Shown piece by piece: positions 12,203-24,439 of a stretch of DNA of 64,000 nucleotides. The translations under genes and the position numbers were made by a program. Below the pieces are notes generated by a model. The model saw only the letters and a program-made list of their open reading frames with translations, made no database searches and was not told the DNA's origin. Origin of the DNA: Coriaria nepalensis (taxonomy: Eukaryota; Streptophyta; Magnoliopsida; Cucurbitales; Coriariaceae); assembly GCA_027186245.1 (NCBI GenBank), contig CP114499.1, positions 4,531,001 through 4,595,000 of the forward strand. Reading direction: 5' to 3'. The number at the start of each line of letters is the position of its first letter. The first letter of the stretch is position 1.

Positions 12203-12917
12203 AAAATTCATTATTGCAAATGCTGGCGTAGTATTTGCACAAGTTGGATTTGAGTTTTCAGTTTCAGTGTGTTTGAAGCTATGATACATCACTCATCAAT
12301 GGAGGTTGAAAAAGTTGACTTTTGTGATCATGTTTTTTGGCGTTAACTCTTATTTCATTAGCTTCCCTACCTCAATTGAAACTTATAGGATCAAGTTTCA
12401 CTCAAATCGGATCAAAGGAACTCAAGTTAGGTCATAATCTGCCTTTTCAGTTTTTTTGTTGCTGCTATGGGAGGCAAAGCAGGGTTGGGCAGCTTCAACG
12501 GCTATTTTTGGTATTCAAGCAAGTTTGGTATATTGATTAAAGTGTGTTGAAGCTGCTAGTGAAGTTTGGAAAGCTTTAAAATCGATTTGCACCTTTTTTG
12601 ATCAATATTAGTGTAGTTGGTTGTTTTTTCCAAGTTTTCTATTTTTTTATGTTCCTTATCTGTTTTAATTATAAGTTGTGGAGGTATGGTGATTGTAAGT
12701 ATTACTTCTCCTTAAAATGTGGCCATTCAATGGTTAACTATTCATGTACCTTGTTTCATCTTTGTTTATGTATTTAGTCTCTTATTTTTCTAATAAAAAC
12801 ATATTGGATTTTTATAGAATTTTAGTTATTGTTCATTGTTTTCTTTTTGTTCATTCAAAAATCTGTTCTCGAGGAAGAGAAAGCAAGTCTTGAATATTGT
12901 CTTTCATTTTTCTAACA
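12203..12917 (+). repeat. 5' LTR of a plus-strand copia element (left copy)
   Basis: It ends TTTTTCTAACA directly before a primer-binding site. It is repeated almost intact at about 14920-15607. Its true first bases are uncertain: here it joins the minus-element gag leader at ...GATCCTAA/AATTCATT, where 62 bp present in the right copy are absent. Confidence 0.8.
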
Positions 12918-12932
12918 TGGTATCAAAGCTTT
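12918..12932 (+). other. Retrotransposon primer-binding site
   Basis: TGGTATCAAAGCTTT immediately after an LTR ending in CTAACA. It resembles the usual copia TGGTATCAGAGC, complementary to the 3' end of initiator tRNA-Met. Confidence 0.75.
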
Positions 12933-13009
12933 GATAAAGATCAATTCATCTAGCCTTAACCTTCTCACTTGTTAGTTTCTAAACCATAAGCATTCGAAAA
13001 TCAGAAAAA

Positions 13010-14645
13010 CACCATAGCCCCCAATCAAGGTGCTAACATACTTTCATTACCAATTTTCAGTGGTGAAGGCTATCAATTTTGGTCAGTCAAGATGACTACC
13101 TATCTATGTGCTCATGGACTCTGGGAAACAGTGGAAGATGGCTATGTCCCATCATCCGAAGAGGTGGACTTCACACTTGAACAGATTAGATAGTAAAAGA
13201 TAGAAAAACAGAACAACTTTAGAGCTTTGGCTATTATTCAATTTGGAATTGATGACAAGTTATTCTCTCGGATCATTAGCTTGTCTGTGCCTAAAGATGC
13301 ATGGGAAGTTTTGAAGAAGGAATTTCAAGGATCTGAAAGAGTCAGGAACATCAAACTTTTGAACCTCAAAAGAGACTTTGAGAGGTTGAAAATAAAAGAG
13401 AGAGTCCATCAAGGACTATACAGGGAGAATGATGGAAGTTTCAAACTAAATGAAAACTTTTGGAGAGAATGTCACGGAGAAGATGATGGTTGACAAAATG
13501 TTGGTCAGTGTTTTATCTAAATTCGACTTCAAAATTGATGCCATAGAGGAAAGTAAAGACCTCAGCTCTCTAACCATGTCAGAACTCACAGGCTCCCTAA
13601 AAGCAAATGAATCTAAGCATGCAAAGAAAAAAGATGAAGAAGTTGGAGGTGCTTTTCATACTAAGCATAAGCACAAGCCTTGGAAGAAGTCACAGGCTTG
13701 TTCCCCTTCTAGTTCAAGCAGCTCAGAAAGGAAGAAAAACTTTCCTCCATGCTTCATATGCAAGAGGAAATGGCATTCTGAAAAATTATATCGATGGAAG
13801 GACAAACCTCAATGCTATTACTGCAAGATGTTTGGTTATAATGAGAAAAATTGCTTCAAGAAGAACAACGAGAGAGGGGCACAAAAACCTCAATAAGCAC
13901 CAACACCTGAAGTTCAAAATGAAGAAACTCTCTTCATGGCTGCAGATTCTGACCTTGGTGAATCCAGAGGAGGGTGGCTCATAGACAGTGGATGCACTAA
14001 CCATATGGCTCATAATAAGAGCATATTTAGAGATCTGGACATAGACTGCAATTACAGTTAGAAATGGGGAGAAAGTCAAAGCTAAAGGAAGAGGTACAGT
14101 CTTGGTAAAAACTAAGAAAGGTACCAAGCTTACCACCAATGTTCTTTTAGCTCCAGATCTGAAACATAATTTGTTGAGTGTTGGTCAGTTGATGAGAAGT
14201 GGATATGTCTTGCTATTTCAAGACAAACATTGCACCATTTTAGAACCAAACAGAAAACAAGTGGCTAAAGTCCAAGTTAGTCATAATAGCTTTTATGTGC
14301 AATGGGATCATCATGCTCTCATATGTAAGGAAGATGAATCTTGGTCATGGCATAAAAGGTTTGGGTATATTGATCTCAAGGCCATTCAGAATCTGAACTC
14401 TCAAGGAATGGTTGATGACTTGCCCTTAGTCCAACCCCAAGATAGAGTGTGTGAAAGCTGTCAACTTGGCAAGCTGAGTAGGAATCCATTTCCTAAAAAT
14501 CAAGCACACAGAGCCTTGGAGAAGCTAGAGCTAGTTCACTCGGATGTATGTAGACTAATGAGAGAAGCCTCGTTGAATGGGAGCAAATATTTCCTCATTT
14601 TCATATATGATAAGACCAGATTCTGCTAGATTCATTTTCTGAATC
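13010..14645 (+). pseudogene. Copia gag, protease and integrase N-terminus (plus element, truncated)
   Basis: Gag opens with a YQFWSVKMTTYL-type motif (about 13070) and continues in two frames: DAWEVLKKEFQGS, then FGENVTEKMMVDKMLVSVLSKFD and AIEESKDLSSLTMSEL. Two zinc-knuckle-like motifs follow (CFICKRKWH; CYYCKMFGYNEKNC, with Tyr in the usual His position). The protease motif WLIDSGCTNHM lies at about 13978-14010. The GAG-pre-integrase domain includes SWSWHKRFGYIDLKAIQ and CESCQLGKLSRNPF. The integrase starts (LVHSDVC) and is cut shortly after FLIFIYDKTRFC at a stop, where a duplicated block begins. It lacks RT and RNase H. Confidence 0.92.
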
Positions 14646-15607
14646 TAGAAGAATACACTTCACCATTGTATAGTTCCTTAGAAACAATGTATTAGAATCT
14701 AATTTAGTACACGGGCTTTGTAATGATCCCAATTTTGAGCCAATATTAGATTATTTTCTGGTCTCGTACTTGTCTTTGTGACAAGTCCTACTTTGTTCTT
14801 CGCCATTAGAATGATCATCATTGCTCTGCTCTAGGTATTATAATTATGTGATCCTAAGGGCGGTGGAGAGACTAGAATCAATCCAGATGTATTAGAAGGA
14901 TGCAAGAAGAATGGATGATTAAAATTCATTATTGCAAATGCTGGCGTAGTATTTGCACAAGTTGGATTTGAGTTTTCAGTTTCAGTGTGTTTGAAGCTAT
15001 GATACATCACTCATTTTTGACTTTTTGTGATCATTTTTTGGCGTTGACTCTTATTTCATTAGCTTCCCTACCTCAATTGAAACTTATAGGATCAAGTTTC
15101 ACTCAAATCGGATCAAAAGAACTCAAGTTAGGTCATAATCTACCTTTTCAGTTTTTTGGTTGCTGCTATGGGAGGCAAATCAGGGTTGGACAGTTTCAAC
15201 GGCTATTTTTGATATTCAACCAAGTTTGGTATGTTGATTGAAGTGTGTTGAAGCAACTGATGAAGTTTTGAAAGTTTTGAAATCGATTTGCACCTTTTTT
15301 TGTCAATATTAGTGTAATTGGTTGTTTTTTCCAGGTTTTCTATTTTTTTCTGTTCATTATCTGTTTTAATTATAAGTTGTGGAGCTATGGTGATTAAAAG
15401 TATTGCTTCTCCTTAAAATATGGTCATTCAATGGTTAAGTATTCATATATTTTGTTTCATCTTTATTTATGTATTTAATCTCTTATTTTTCTAATGGATT
15501 TCTATAGAATTTTAGATGTTGTTCATCGTTTTCTTTTTGCTCTTTCAAAAATATGTTCTTAAAGGAAAGAAAGCAAGTTTTAAAAATTGTCTTTCATTTT
15601 TCTAACA
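14646..15607 (+). repeat. Duplicated block: minus-element gag start plus copia LTR (right copy)
   Basis: 14646-14858 repeats 11994-12204 (first residues of the minus-strand gag, ATG at 14806 minus). About 14920-15607 repeats the LTR at 12203-12917, again ending TTTTTCTAACA. 14859-14919 are 62 bp unique to this copy and probably belong to the minus-element leader and/or the LTR start. The left junction with the truncated integrase shares the microhomology TAGAAG. There is no primer-binding site after this LTR; minus-element leader follows. Confidence 0.85.
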
Positions 15608-15672
15608 CAGTGGAGGGCATATCTGGAGAAGCTTGAAGAAATTCAGAGAGATAGTGTGGAAAAATCAGATCT

Positions 15673-15692
15673 AAATGAGCTTGTAGATACCA
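15673..15692 (-). other. Primer-binding site of the minus-strand copia element
   Basis: On the minus strand TGGTATCTACAAGC follows directly after the LTR end ...CTTCACA. It resembles the initiator tRNA-Met complementary site of copia elements. Confidence 0.7.
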
Positions 15693-15947
15693 TGTGAAGA
15701 TTCATACGAATCTGATGAACTTTTGGAGAGAGGAATGAGTGAGAGAGAAAGTAGATCAGGAATCAATTTATTTGTTCATCGTGTGCATACATACAATTAC
15801 AGCAGACGTATATACTTACATGCATACATAACTAACGTGAGAATAACTCCATGCAGACTAACTGAGTTAGCTAACTAACGATACAAACGGACTACTAATT
15901 TAGCTGACTAAGTAAACAGAAAGCTGAGTTTGAATAATATATAATCA
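15693..15947 (-). repeat. 5' LTR of the minus-strand copia element, 255 bp
   Basis: On the minus strand it begins TGATTATATATTATTC and ends ATCTTCACA next to the primer-binding site. Its U3 end matches the fragment at 6592-6692. With that fragment it brackets a roughly 9.3-kb composite (6592-15947) comprising the minus-strand copia element and everything inserted in it. Confidence 0.85.
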
Positions 15948-18900
15948 CCAATAGATATCCATGACTACCTGTTGCCGTTACAATCGAAATGCCCTATCTC
16001 TTCTATCCCTTTCCCTCCCCCCCAACCTTAAGAAAATTCGTGCAAGTGGGCTTTCTATAAATACGCACCACATGGATAGGGAAGTTTAGTTTGTGGAATT
16101 TCATGTGATGGAAGAAAATTATGGTATTAAGAATGAACTAGAGCTGAGGTGGGGATCGATACATTGTAGTTATAGCCAGCGAGGAAATATGGTGACAAAG
16201 AATTGGATTAGTACCTATCTGAAGAAGTTATGGCGAAATTGGCCATTGATTTTGATCTTACTGCCATTTGATAATCCGTCCATCTAACACGCCTATATAT
16301 GGACCTCCTCCTCCTGGGTCAAAAGCAAAGCTCTCAGGCCGTACTGCATCTTCAATGGGAACAGCTTTATGGGCCGGAAAATTCTTATCATCGTACAGAC
16401 CGGATAATTTCTCCGGCCAGCTGGAAAATATAAGGGTATTGATAATAGCAGGACAAGGAAGATTGCTGTAATGAAGATATAAGCTGAGAGGAGGACAAGG
16501 AAGATTGCCGTAATGAAGAAGTTTGAGCTCATGCTTTCCGAGTATATAGAAAGTAACGAGTGTTAATTTGAAATGGACACAAAATACAAAGAAGTGATCA
16601 TGCGTTTCTTAAACATGTTAAAAACGACGCGTGTACGTGTAAATGATAAGCCGATAAGGACCTTAATGGGGGTGATCAGTCATTCAACAACATCCTCTTT
16701 GTCGTTGAATCTAATGAAACCGGTTCTCTCAGGTAAAGGCATGCATGAAAGCGCATTGGTCGTTCCGGATGAAAGAGGTGAGCAAGATTTTAATGAAGAG
16801 AGATTGCGTTAATGTAATATTCAACCTACCGATTAGATGATGAAGTGAAGGTGATCGCTAATGTGATTATATGTAATAATTATGTGCAATTTTAAGTGTA
16901 ATCCATCGATTCAAGGTTCCCGCTTTATCTTTTCTTTTTCTTTTTTTCATAGTAATTTATATTTCAACATCTTCAAATCAAGCCAATTATATAGCAATTT
17001 TGTGATAATGGAACCAGTTAGCAAAATCCTTTTAATCATAAAGAAAAATAATTCTTAATTCAATTCTTCACCGATAGAAAAAAATATAGATAAAATTCTA
17101 TTAAGATCCTATGCTAAACCTGACTAAAGAGTATGAGCAATGGTGGGGCCATATATCTAAGGGAACATATGTAAAGAGGTTGGAGTAATCCTTGAATTGA
17201 TTTAAGTCTTTGAAAATGAAATCACACCCAAGTCCTTGTAATCTCTCATCCTAAAAATGATCATTAATAATTTATATATACCTAAAATGTAATAATAATT
17301 CAAACTAGGGCTCAGATCCCAAGCTCCAAAAGAAGGCGCCCTTATCTTATAGCCCAAACCAAGTTCTCTAGTAATGGGCCTATAGAATGGTGTTGTGATA
17401 CTAATCCTCTTCCTTCTTCGCTATGAAATTGATTATTAATATATATATATATAGTAGATCATAATTTGCACTAGGGAGTTTTGGATTTCTCTTTGCAGTA
17501 GAAAAAGATGTAAAATAGGATTAAGAATTCGGAGTGATTACCAAGGCCGACATGAAATGGCCTTAGAGGTCCATAAGGCCATTGTGCTTTTAAGCGAGTA
17601 TTTTAAAAAGTTGAACGGTGACAGCTTTTGGCTGTTTCACTTCCCAAACAGCAAGATGATTAGTGTTCTGTCTGTCCTTTTTTTTTTTTTTATGGAGATA
17701 GTAGGCATTATTATATCTTATATGTCTCGTTCTAAATTTGTAATATATACTTTCCGTTTCTATAAAAATCCATAAAATAACGGACTCAATCTGTGTGTAT
17801 TCATCAATTAAAGATTTGATTTTGATTTTGATTTTGGGAAATTTGAGACATTTAAGGTCCAATTGACCGGCTGGGCCAGGCCGAGCCGCGGAGCCCGGTT
17901 GGAATTAAGTGGAATGGTGAACTCAGAAGTACTTTTTTTTTCCGCCTTTTCGGATTAAAAATTGCTCCAATTGAAAGTTGTTGTATGTTCCATGAACATA
18001 TAGTGCAATTCCAAAGGGGATTAGCAGTGATTCGTTTACATGAAAGTTGGATGAGATTTAGGTGCGTTCTTGTTAAAGTCTACAATTTGCAAAAAGTGAT
18101 GATAGAAAGAAGATCGTGTTAATAATCGGTTCCGATTTCAGTCCAAATTCCATCCGGAGATTGGAAAGGGCAGGCCATCCTACAATGTTTAAATTTGAGA
18201 CATTATTATATTGAGAAGATTTCGTGAATCAAATAGCTTAGATTAAACTATATCGGCACAGTTGTTATATATCGAAATCTTTTGAATTAGTTGTGTATAT
18301 ATTTTCAAAGATCTTAAGGTATAATAAATTATTTCATTACATACATACAATAAGTAGTTTTATTGTATTACATCTAGTTATCAACTAACTAGCGTTCTAC
18401 CTGCTCAAGATACTGACCAAATTATATATATACGAAGTATTGATACATTCTTTTGCATTCATTTCCTGCATTTTCTCACGTGGGTTTTCATTAATTCATT
18501 CGGTTAGTTATTCTTCATTAAATTGTATTTAATTTTGTTAGGCTTTGGATGTTCTAGAAATTAGTTGAGCTATTATAGTGTATGTTCTAGAAATGGAAAA
18601 CTGGGGACCATTTTATCCTCGTTCACTTCCTTCTTCCGAGTGTTTTATAGCTCAATGAAAATTATAAGAGGCACCTAGATGGTCTGGGATCAATAGTTAT
18701 ACGTTACCAGTAGGGTTAACGATAATTTATGCTCAAAATTAACTTAAGAGTATAATTTAGTATTAAAAAACTTTTGAAAATATAATTTATACTTCAAATT
18801 TTTTAGAAGGTATAGATAGCACTTGATTTAAATTTTTCTGTTTAATTATTATGAGTTGACCACCGCCGTCATCGCCGATCCGCACTGCCAACTACCACCA

Positions 18901-20345
18901 CCTCTGCAGCTAACCGCCACCATTGACCACTACCACAACCAACCACACTGCCAATCATTGTCGTTGCAAACCACCGATCACCATTGCGAACCCCCACCAA
19001 CCTCTGTCGTCCATCCCCCACCATTGATCACTACTATCGCCGAACACCATTGTGTTTTATATGTTGTATTGTCTAACCAATCCACTATTTCGTGTCTTTT
19101 TATTCACTTATCTTATCTTGGTGGTCCAAATTTGTTGGCCATGCATACATGGTTATGTCATATAAATGTGAAATCTACCTGATGATCATCGTATGCATAG
19201 ATAACCAAGTCTTTAAATTATGTAATAATTGATATCAAAATTTTAGGTGTGAATTCTTATACTCATTGCCCAACCCTAAAAGTTAAAGCCAATATTGACT
19301 AAGGCATTCATTCCTAGGCATCAAGGGGTAGCTACAAAGCTAGCTAGCTTCTGGATATGGCTTCTGGATAATTCTTTGGGCCATGAATTCAAAGCGAGAT
19401 TGGGAATTAGTATTCTTTCACCCACTGTCTTGACTCATGTGTTTCTTTAGTTTGACTACTTCTATCAGATCATAATGGGATTTGACTCATAATTTTAATT
19501 TCATAATTAAATATCCAATTTCACTTTTGGTTAAAAAGTAAAACCTTCCCATTTGGCACTTTCATAATTTCACTTTTTCATTATGTTGCGATGGCGTAAT
19601 TTTAGTGTTGATTATATAGTTAATATCCTCCTTTCTCATAGTAATCATCAATGATCATGACCTTTATTAGACTTTTAATTAAATAATACATTATTAAGTA
19701 TTTGGAGAAGCTCTGTGGATATTAAAAGATATATATAATTAGATAAATTATTTTTTAGAAATATTAGGGAAAGCATTGACCTTTGGAATTATTATAAGAT
19801 TAATTAATTAATTAATTATCATAAGTCCTAGTTATTTATTTCAAATGGAAAATGTGAGAAAAAGTTAGAATATTTCTTAATTATTAAGATACTTTTTATG
19901 GCCAATATTAATATACTCCGGCCCATCTCTCCTTTTGTGAGGATTTTTTTTTTCGGGAATTTTTTTATTATGATATTTGAGAAATTTTTGTACAGTCTGT
20001 TTGATCTTGCAATTAATTAATATTTATGATAGTTCTAATATTAATTTTATATAATAAATTAAATTATATAATATACATTATTTATAGTAATGAAGAGATT
20101 TGATTTATCACATAATGATAAATTATACTCATATAATAACACCTTATATTTTAATATCATGTTTGATTCAAAATGGTGGAAATAAAAATGCCTAACATGA
20201 TTTTAACTTTCATTCCATGATTTGATTATAATTTAATTTATTTGTAAAATTTATATTGTTAATCGTTCTTAATAATTATTATTTAATAAATTAAAATTTT
20301 AATATCGTTAATAATTAAAATTAAAATAAATTATAAAAAAAAATA
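15948..20345. other. 4.4 kb without a recognised gene
   Basis: AT-rich intergenic DNA with short ORFs only. An ORF at 16093-16287 contains NELELRWG, superficially like an Aux/IAA motif I, but no GWPP, PB1 or other domain follows, so I do not call a gene. A His/Pro-rich ORF at 18856-19182 comes from repetitive CCACCA-type sequence. A 42-bp tandem repeat is listed separately. Confidence 0.6.
16451..16520. repeat. 42-bp tandem repeat, under two copies
   Basis: GGACAAGGAAGATTGC(T/C)GTAATGAAGA recurs at 16451 and 16493 with a 42-base period. It has no known role. Confidence 0.75.
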
Positions 20346-20869
20346 TTATTTAGCCAAAAAGTACCTAAAAAGGTTGTACTGTACTCCGGCCAGCACGAAA
20401 AATTTGTGCCCTGCTATGCTGGCCCGCATGCCCACATAGTTGGGTAGGGCACGACACGCCTGAGCTGTACCTGTATCGTGTGTGCTCGTATAAACTCGGT
20501 TCATTTTTTCACCTGTACCGTTTAGGGTCAAAGGACCTAAAATTTATCTCTTTTTTTTCTTCACTAGTTTTGATGTTTTTTTGCCCAAATATTTTTATAT
20601 CATTCCTCTTCACTTCCATACTTCAATGGGCAAATTTTGATCACTCTCCATTTCTTTCTTTCTTTTTTTCTTTGCAAGCTTCACACATCAAGCTTTACAG
20701 AGAGTTTCGTAAGAGAGCTTTATTTTTGTCCATCTCAATATGTTCATAATTCTTCTTTTCTCAATGAATGGTTTATCATCATAATTTGAAATCATTTTGA
20801 TTTGTTATTGAAGTTATTTTAGTATTTTCATCCTATTATGGACTGGTAAAAACAAACAAAATCTAGGCT

Positions 20870-21350
20870 CATTGATAGAGCTCAACAGCTTCACGGATTT
20901 TGACACACCATCGACCCATCGATTAGTGTGGATAGAGATTTTTTTTTTTTTTTGGTTCGATAAGTGGCTCGAATGCCTAAAAACCCCTTCAAAATGTCTA
21001 GAATTATGTAACTCGATGGTTCAACGGGTATCGAACAAACCCCAAAAACTCTATGTCTACTTTGCTCGATGGCTTACTTGATGGACTAAAGAACCATCGC
21101 ACCGTCGAGCTTCTCGATGGACTGAATGGCTGTGAAGTCAATCAAGCCATCGAATGAGCTTCAAAAACTATCTATCCAATTTGATTGATGGCCTACTCGA
21201 CTATCAAATCTCATCCAACCATTGCGATTTAAAAGCTCGAATGTTCAATTGTTATTTAAGGGGTCGAGTTAGACATCGAGAAAATTTGATAGAGGCTTTT
21301 TATTCATTTAATTACTATTTTTTCCCCTTTTTTCAGATTTATTCATAATG
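20870..21350 (+). repeat. TCGATGG-rich subterminal region of a MULE
   Basis: A cluster of CTCGATGG / CCATCGA words (for example near 20910, 21010, 21065, 21095, 21115, 21150) in both orientations directly precedes the mudrA-like pseudogene. Similar words flank its 3' side and reappear near the Ulp1-type pseudogene at 32.6-33.3 kb. Interpreted as terminal or subterminal repeats of a Mutator-like element; no clean inverted terminus or 9-bp target duplication was found. Confidence 0.55.
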
Positions 21351-21353
21351 ATA

Positions 21354-23869
21354 TGCTTCGATGGGGAATAGAAGTAAAATAAGAAAATAAATGAGAATAC
21401 ATATTATTGGCATTCAAATAATACAAAGGGATTGATGAAGCTTTGGTTGAATCTAATGTCACTTATAGTCACTATTGAAAGTCGTCTATGGTTCTATCGA
21501 TATTGATCGTAATGATTTTGAATTGTAACTAACATATAAGTCGGGGATTCCATTATTGTCTTTACCGTTATATGTAAGAAATAACAAGAACATGAACAAG
21601 TTTGTCCACCACTTGCAATCTAATGAGCATAACTCTCCACTGTATATGACAAAGATTCAAAACATGGAAAGAGATTCATGTGTTGAAGAGTGACGTTAAT
21701 TACCAAATATTTCTAATCATCATGAGGACATTAAAATTGACGTACCTAATCATCCTAATCTTCATGAGGATATTAGGATCGACATACTCGATCCTGCTGA
21801 TAGTAGGCACGAGAATTTGTATGAGTGTGATAATGGTAATGACTAATATCAAAATGATTCTAAAGATGTTGATGAGAATAAGGATGAGGATAAGGATGAG
21901 GATGAGGATGAGGATGAGGATAGGGATGAGGATGAGGATAAGGATGAGGTTGGATTGAGGACATGGATGATGATGGTGATAGAGATGGGGTTGAAAATGA
22001 TAACAATGAAGAATTGAGGAAGAACTTGGTAATGGTCCCAACAACGAGGTTAATCTTGTGAATCAAGGGTACGAGAATAATATCTTTTATGGTTGTTTTC
22101 TTTCTAGGAAGTTACCTAATGCTTTATCTTGTCGAGAGAACTTAGATCACATACCAAGTGACGAATTGTCGCCACCATATCAACCGTTTTCACCACAACC
22201 TCAAAATGAAAATCATGAGGGTGATTATATTTTTCACATTGCTACTTAGCTATCCACCACATGCATCTTTAGCAATTAAGTCTTGATTGTTTCTTCACAA
22301 TTAAGCCAAGGGGAATTTTATCAAACAATACTTCACATCAAAGAATTAAAAGCAAGTTTATATATGCATGCGATGCGAAACAATTTTCCGTTTAAGGTGA
22401 AGAAGTCAAATAAGACTACATTTATTATTGTTTGTGTAGATCATAATTGCTAGTGGTGGCTCTGTGTAATGAGAAGGAATGATTTGTCATTTTTTTCATT
22501 CAAATATATAAAGATCAGTACATATGTTCTCTTTCATATATGAACGAGAAATTTCACCAAGCATCAGCATCTGTGATTAAATGACATGAGATGGAGAAGT
22601 ACAAAAGGTGTAATGAAGACCCGAAACCGTGATTTATTGTTGATTTAGTCTGTATGGATCTTGGAGTAAAAATTTCTTATTAGAAGGTATGGAAAGTAAA
22701 ATTTATTACATATGACCTTCTTTGGGGTACGACTGATGATAATTATTTTCATCAATGGAAATTTTTTGAAGTATAAATACAAAAGCACGTTTTTGTCTTC
22801 AATGACACAAGATGGTAACTACCACCTAACACTGGCTATAGTAGGAACAATTTTTCAGAGATCTGGTTTTTGAATAGGTTAAAGGGTTTTATTCCCAATG
22901 CACTCAATCTAGTTTTTATCTTGGATTGGGTAAATAGTATTCATAACACTATAAAGGGCATTTATCCAAATACCTTAGAAATAACATCAAGGCTAGATTT
23001 GAGTATGGTGGGATTCTCAATCTATTCTTCATGACGACCAGAGCATACATAGTTTGAGAATTTGATACGTACGTCAACGAGATCAAAGTCTCACAACCAC
23101 ATGTGGCAACATAGTTTGAGTCGGTTAGATTTAAACATTAATCAATAACTCATTTCAATGGCGATCAATATGACATAATAACCGATAATATTAAGAGTCA
23201 CATAATAATACGTTGAAGGATGCACATGATTACCCAATTGTGGCATTATTCGATAGTATTAGGAAGATGATGACAAATTAGTTCTACAAATATTGATGTA
23301 TAGTTAATTAGACGAGCACCTAACTGAATCCCGAGGTAGAAAAGAAGATGAAGAAAAGGCATAATGAATCTTTAACAATAAGTGTTAATAGCGTAAGCGA
23401 TGATACTTATGAAGTGATCGGGGGTTATACTATTGAGACGTTGGATTTAGGGTTGAAAACTTACACATGCAGAGTGTTCAAATTGGATAAGATCACGTGT
23501 GTCCATGCCTTAATAGCTACAAACTTACAAAATGTTATACCCTACACAGTATGTGTGGAATTCTACATGAATGAGTATCGAAGGAAAACATATACAGAGT
23601 TAATTTATCCTATACTATCAACTGAGGACTACGAATTTCCAAAAAAACCTATGATCAATTTTTGGTTCAACCACTCATAATTCATAAACAGAGCAGCCGA
23701 CAAAAAAAAAAGATGTATATCTTTGAGAAGTGAACATTCTCGGAAGAAAAATAAGTGTGGTAAATATAGAGGTCTAGGATATAACAAGATGACGTGTCTG
23801 AACCCAATTCCACTACCACTTCTAATGCCCCATGATCCCACTCCTAATAATGACACCTCATTGATATAA
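21354..23869 (+). pseudogene. MULE transposase (mudrA-like) pseudogene
   Basis: The parts occur in mudrA order across frames. An N-terminal MuDR domain reads IDRNDFEL then SGIPLLSLPLYVRNNKNMNKF, about 21500-21600. An acidic Asp/Glu repeat is encoded by GATGAG runs (about 21865-21950). A second pre-catalytic domain reads SKFIYACDAKQFSV-like then VKKSNKTTFIIVCVDHNC, about 22350-22450. The MULE transposase core reads WFLNRLKGFIPNALNLVFILDW, about 22865-22930. A SWIM zinc finger reads TYTCRVFKLDKITCVHA (first Cys degraded), about 23458-23510, followed by YRRKTYTELIYPI. A C-terminal zinc-knuckle relic reads CGKYRGLGYNKMTC. Multiple stops and frameshifts make it inactive. Confidence 0.85.
21866..21951 (+). 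repeat. GATGAG simple repeat in the mudrA-like pseudogene
   Basis: Hexamer-like (GATGAG)n with GATAAG variants, encoding an acidic Asp/Glu linker in the transposase frame. Confidence 0.85.
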
Positions 23870-23879
23870 TATGGAAATT

Positions 23880-24175
23880 GGTCATTTTCAAGATCATTCG
23901 ATAATTTTTACCATCGAGTTACCAATCAAAGCCAAAAAAAACTCTTTATCCACCGTGATCGATGGAAATTTTGATGTCAATATACCATCTAACCATTGAG
24001 CTTTATTGATACCCAATAGCTTGATGCCTTATTTATAGTTTCGAGGCATCGATTAGACCAAAAAAAAAAATCTTTGTCTACCATGATCAATGGTTTTCTC
24101 GATTTCAATAGACTATCAAACTATCGAGCTTCATTGATACCTGATAGCCAAATTCTATATTTATAGTGTTGCGTT
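23880..24175. repeat. 3' MULE flank with ~130-bp tandem duplication
   Basis: Two similar units, one beginning CTCTTTATCCACCGTGATC (23942) and one TCTTTGTCTACCATGATC (24071), each contain an ATCGAT(G/T) word, GAGCTT(T/C)ATTGATACC and a TATTTATAGT end. They are diverged, about 130 bases apart, and flank the 3' end of the mudrA-like pseudogene. Confidence 0.65.
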
Positions 24176-24199
24176 GCTATATTTTATTAGAATTGAAAC

Positions 24200-24365
24200 T
24201 CCCCTCAACACTGGACCCTAAATATTGAACCCTAACTATAACTATATGCCATAAAGATTAAACCCTACCCCTATTCTTAGACATTAAACCTTAAACCATA
24301 TGCAATTTTAAACCTTATCCCTAGACATTAAATCATATCCCTAAATATTAAACCTTAACCCTAGA
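24200..24365. repeat. Degenerate CCCTAAA-like (telomere-type) array
   Basis: Recurrent words such as ACCCTAA, TAAACCCTA, TAAACCTTAAACC, CCCTAGACATTAAA and CTTAACCCTAGAC spaced 10-25 bases apart look like a strongly eroded interstitial array of the plant telomere repeat (CCCTAAA). It could equally be an old satellite derived by drift. Confidence 0.35.
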
Positions 24366-24439
24366 CCATCTTACCTTCAGACAATGCATTTAGGATTGAA
24401 TTGAGAAGGGCATGTTCATCTTCAAATAACCCCCTTTGG

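Noticed and set aside
16093..16532. Possible Aux/IAA gene fragment (NELELRWG, later a Trp...Ser-Tyr-Arg run)
   Set aside because: Only a few residues resemble motif I. There is no degron GWPP, no PB1 domain and no splice pattern, so it is likely chance.
18856..19182. 108-aa His/Pro-rich ORF
   Set aside because: Derived from repetitive CCACCA/CACCATTG-type sequence; no domain, promoter or splice support.
20346..20531. GC-rich island with GGCACGACACG words, like a hAT subterminal region
   Set aside because: No matching opposite end or target duplication was found within reach.
21700..22066. Long minus ORFs with Ile/Leu or His/Pro repeats
   Set aside because: They are the reverse reading of the GATGAG repeat inside the mudrA-like pseudogene.
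23629..23856. Minus ORF of 75 aa
   Set aside because: Antisense to the zinc-knuckle end of the mudrA-like pseudogene.
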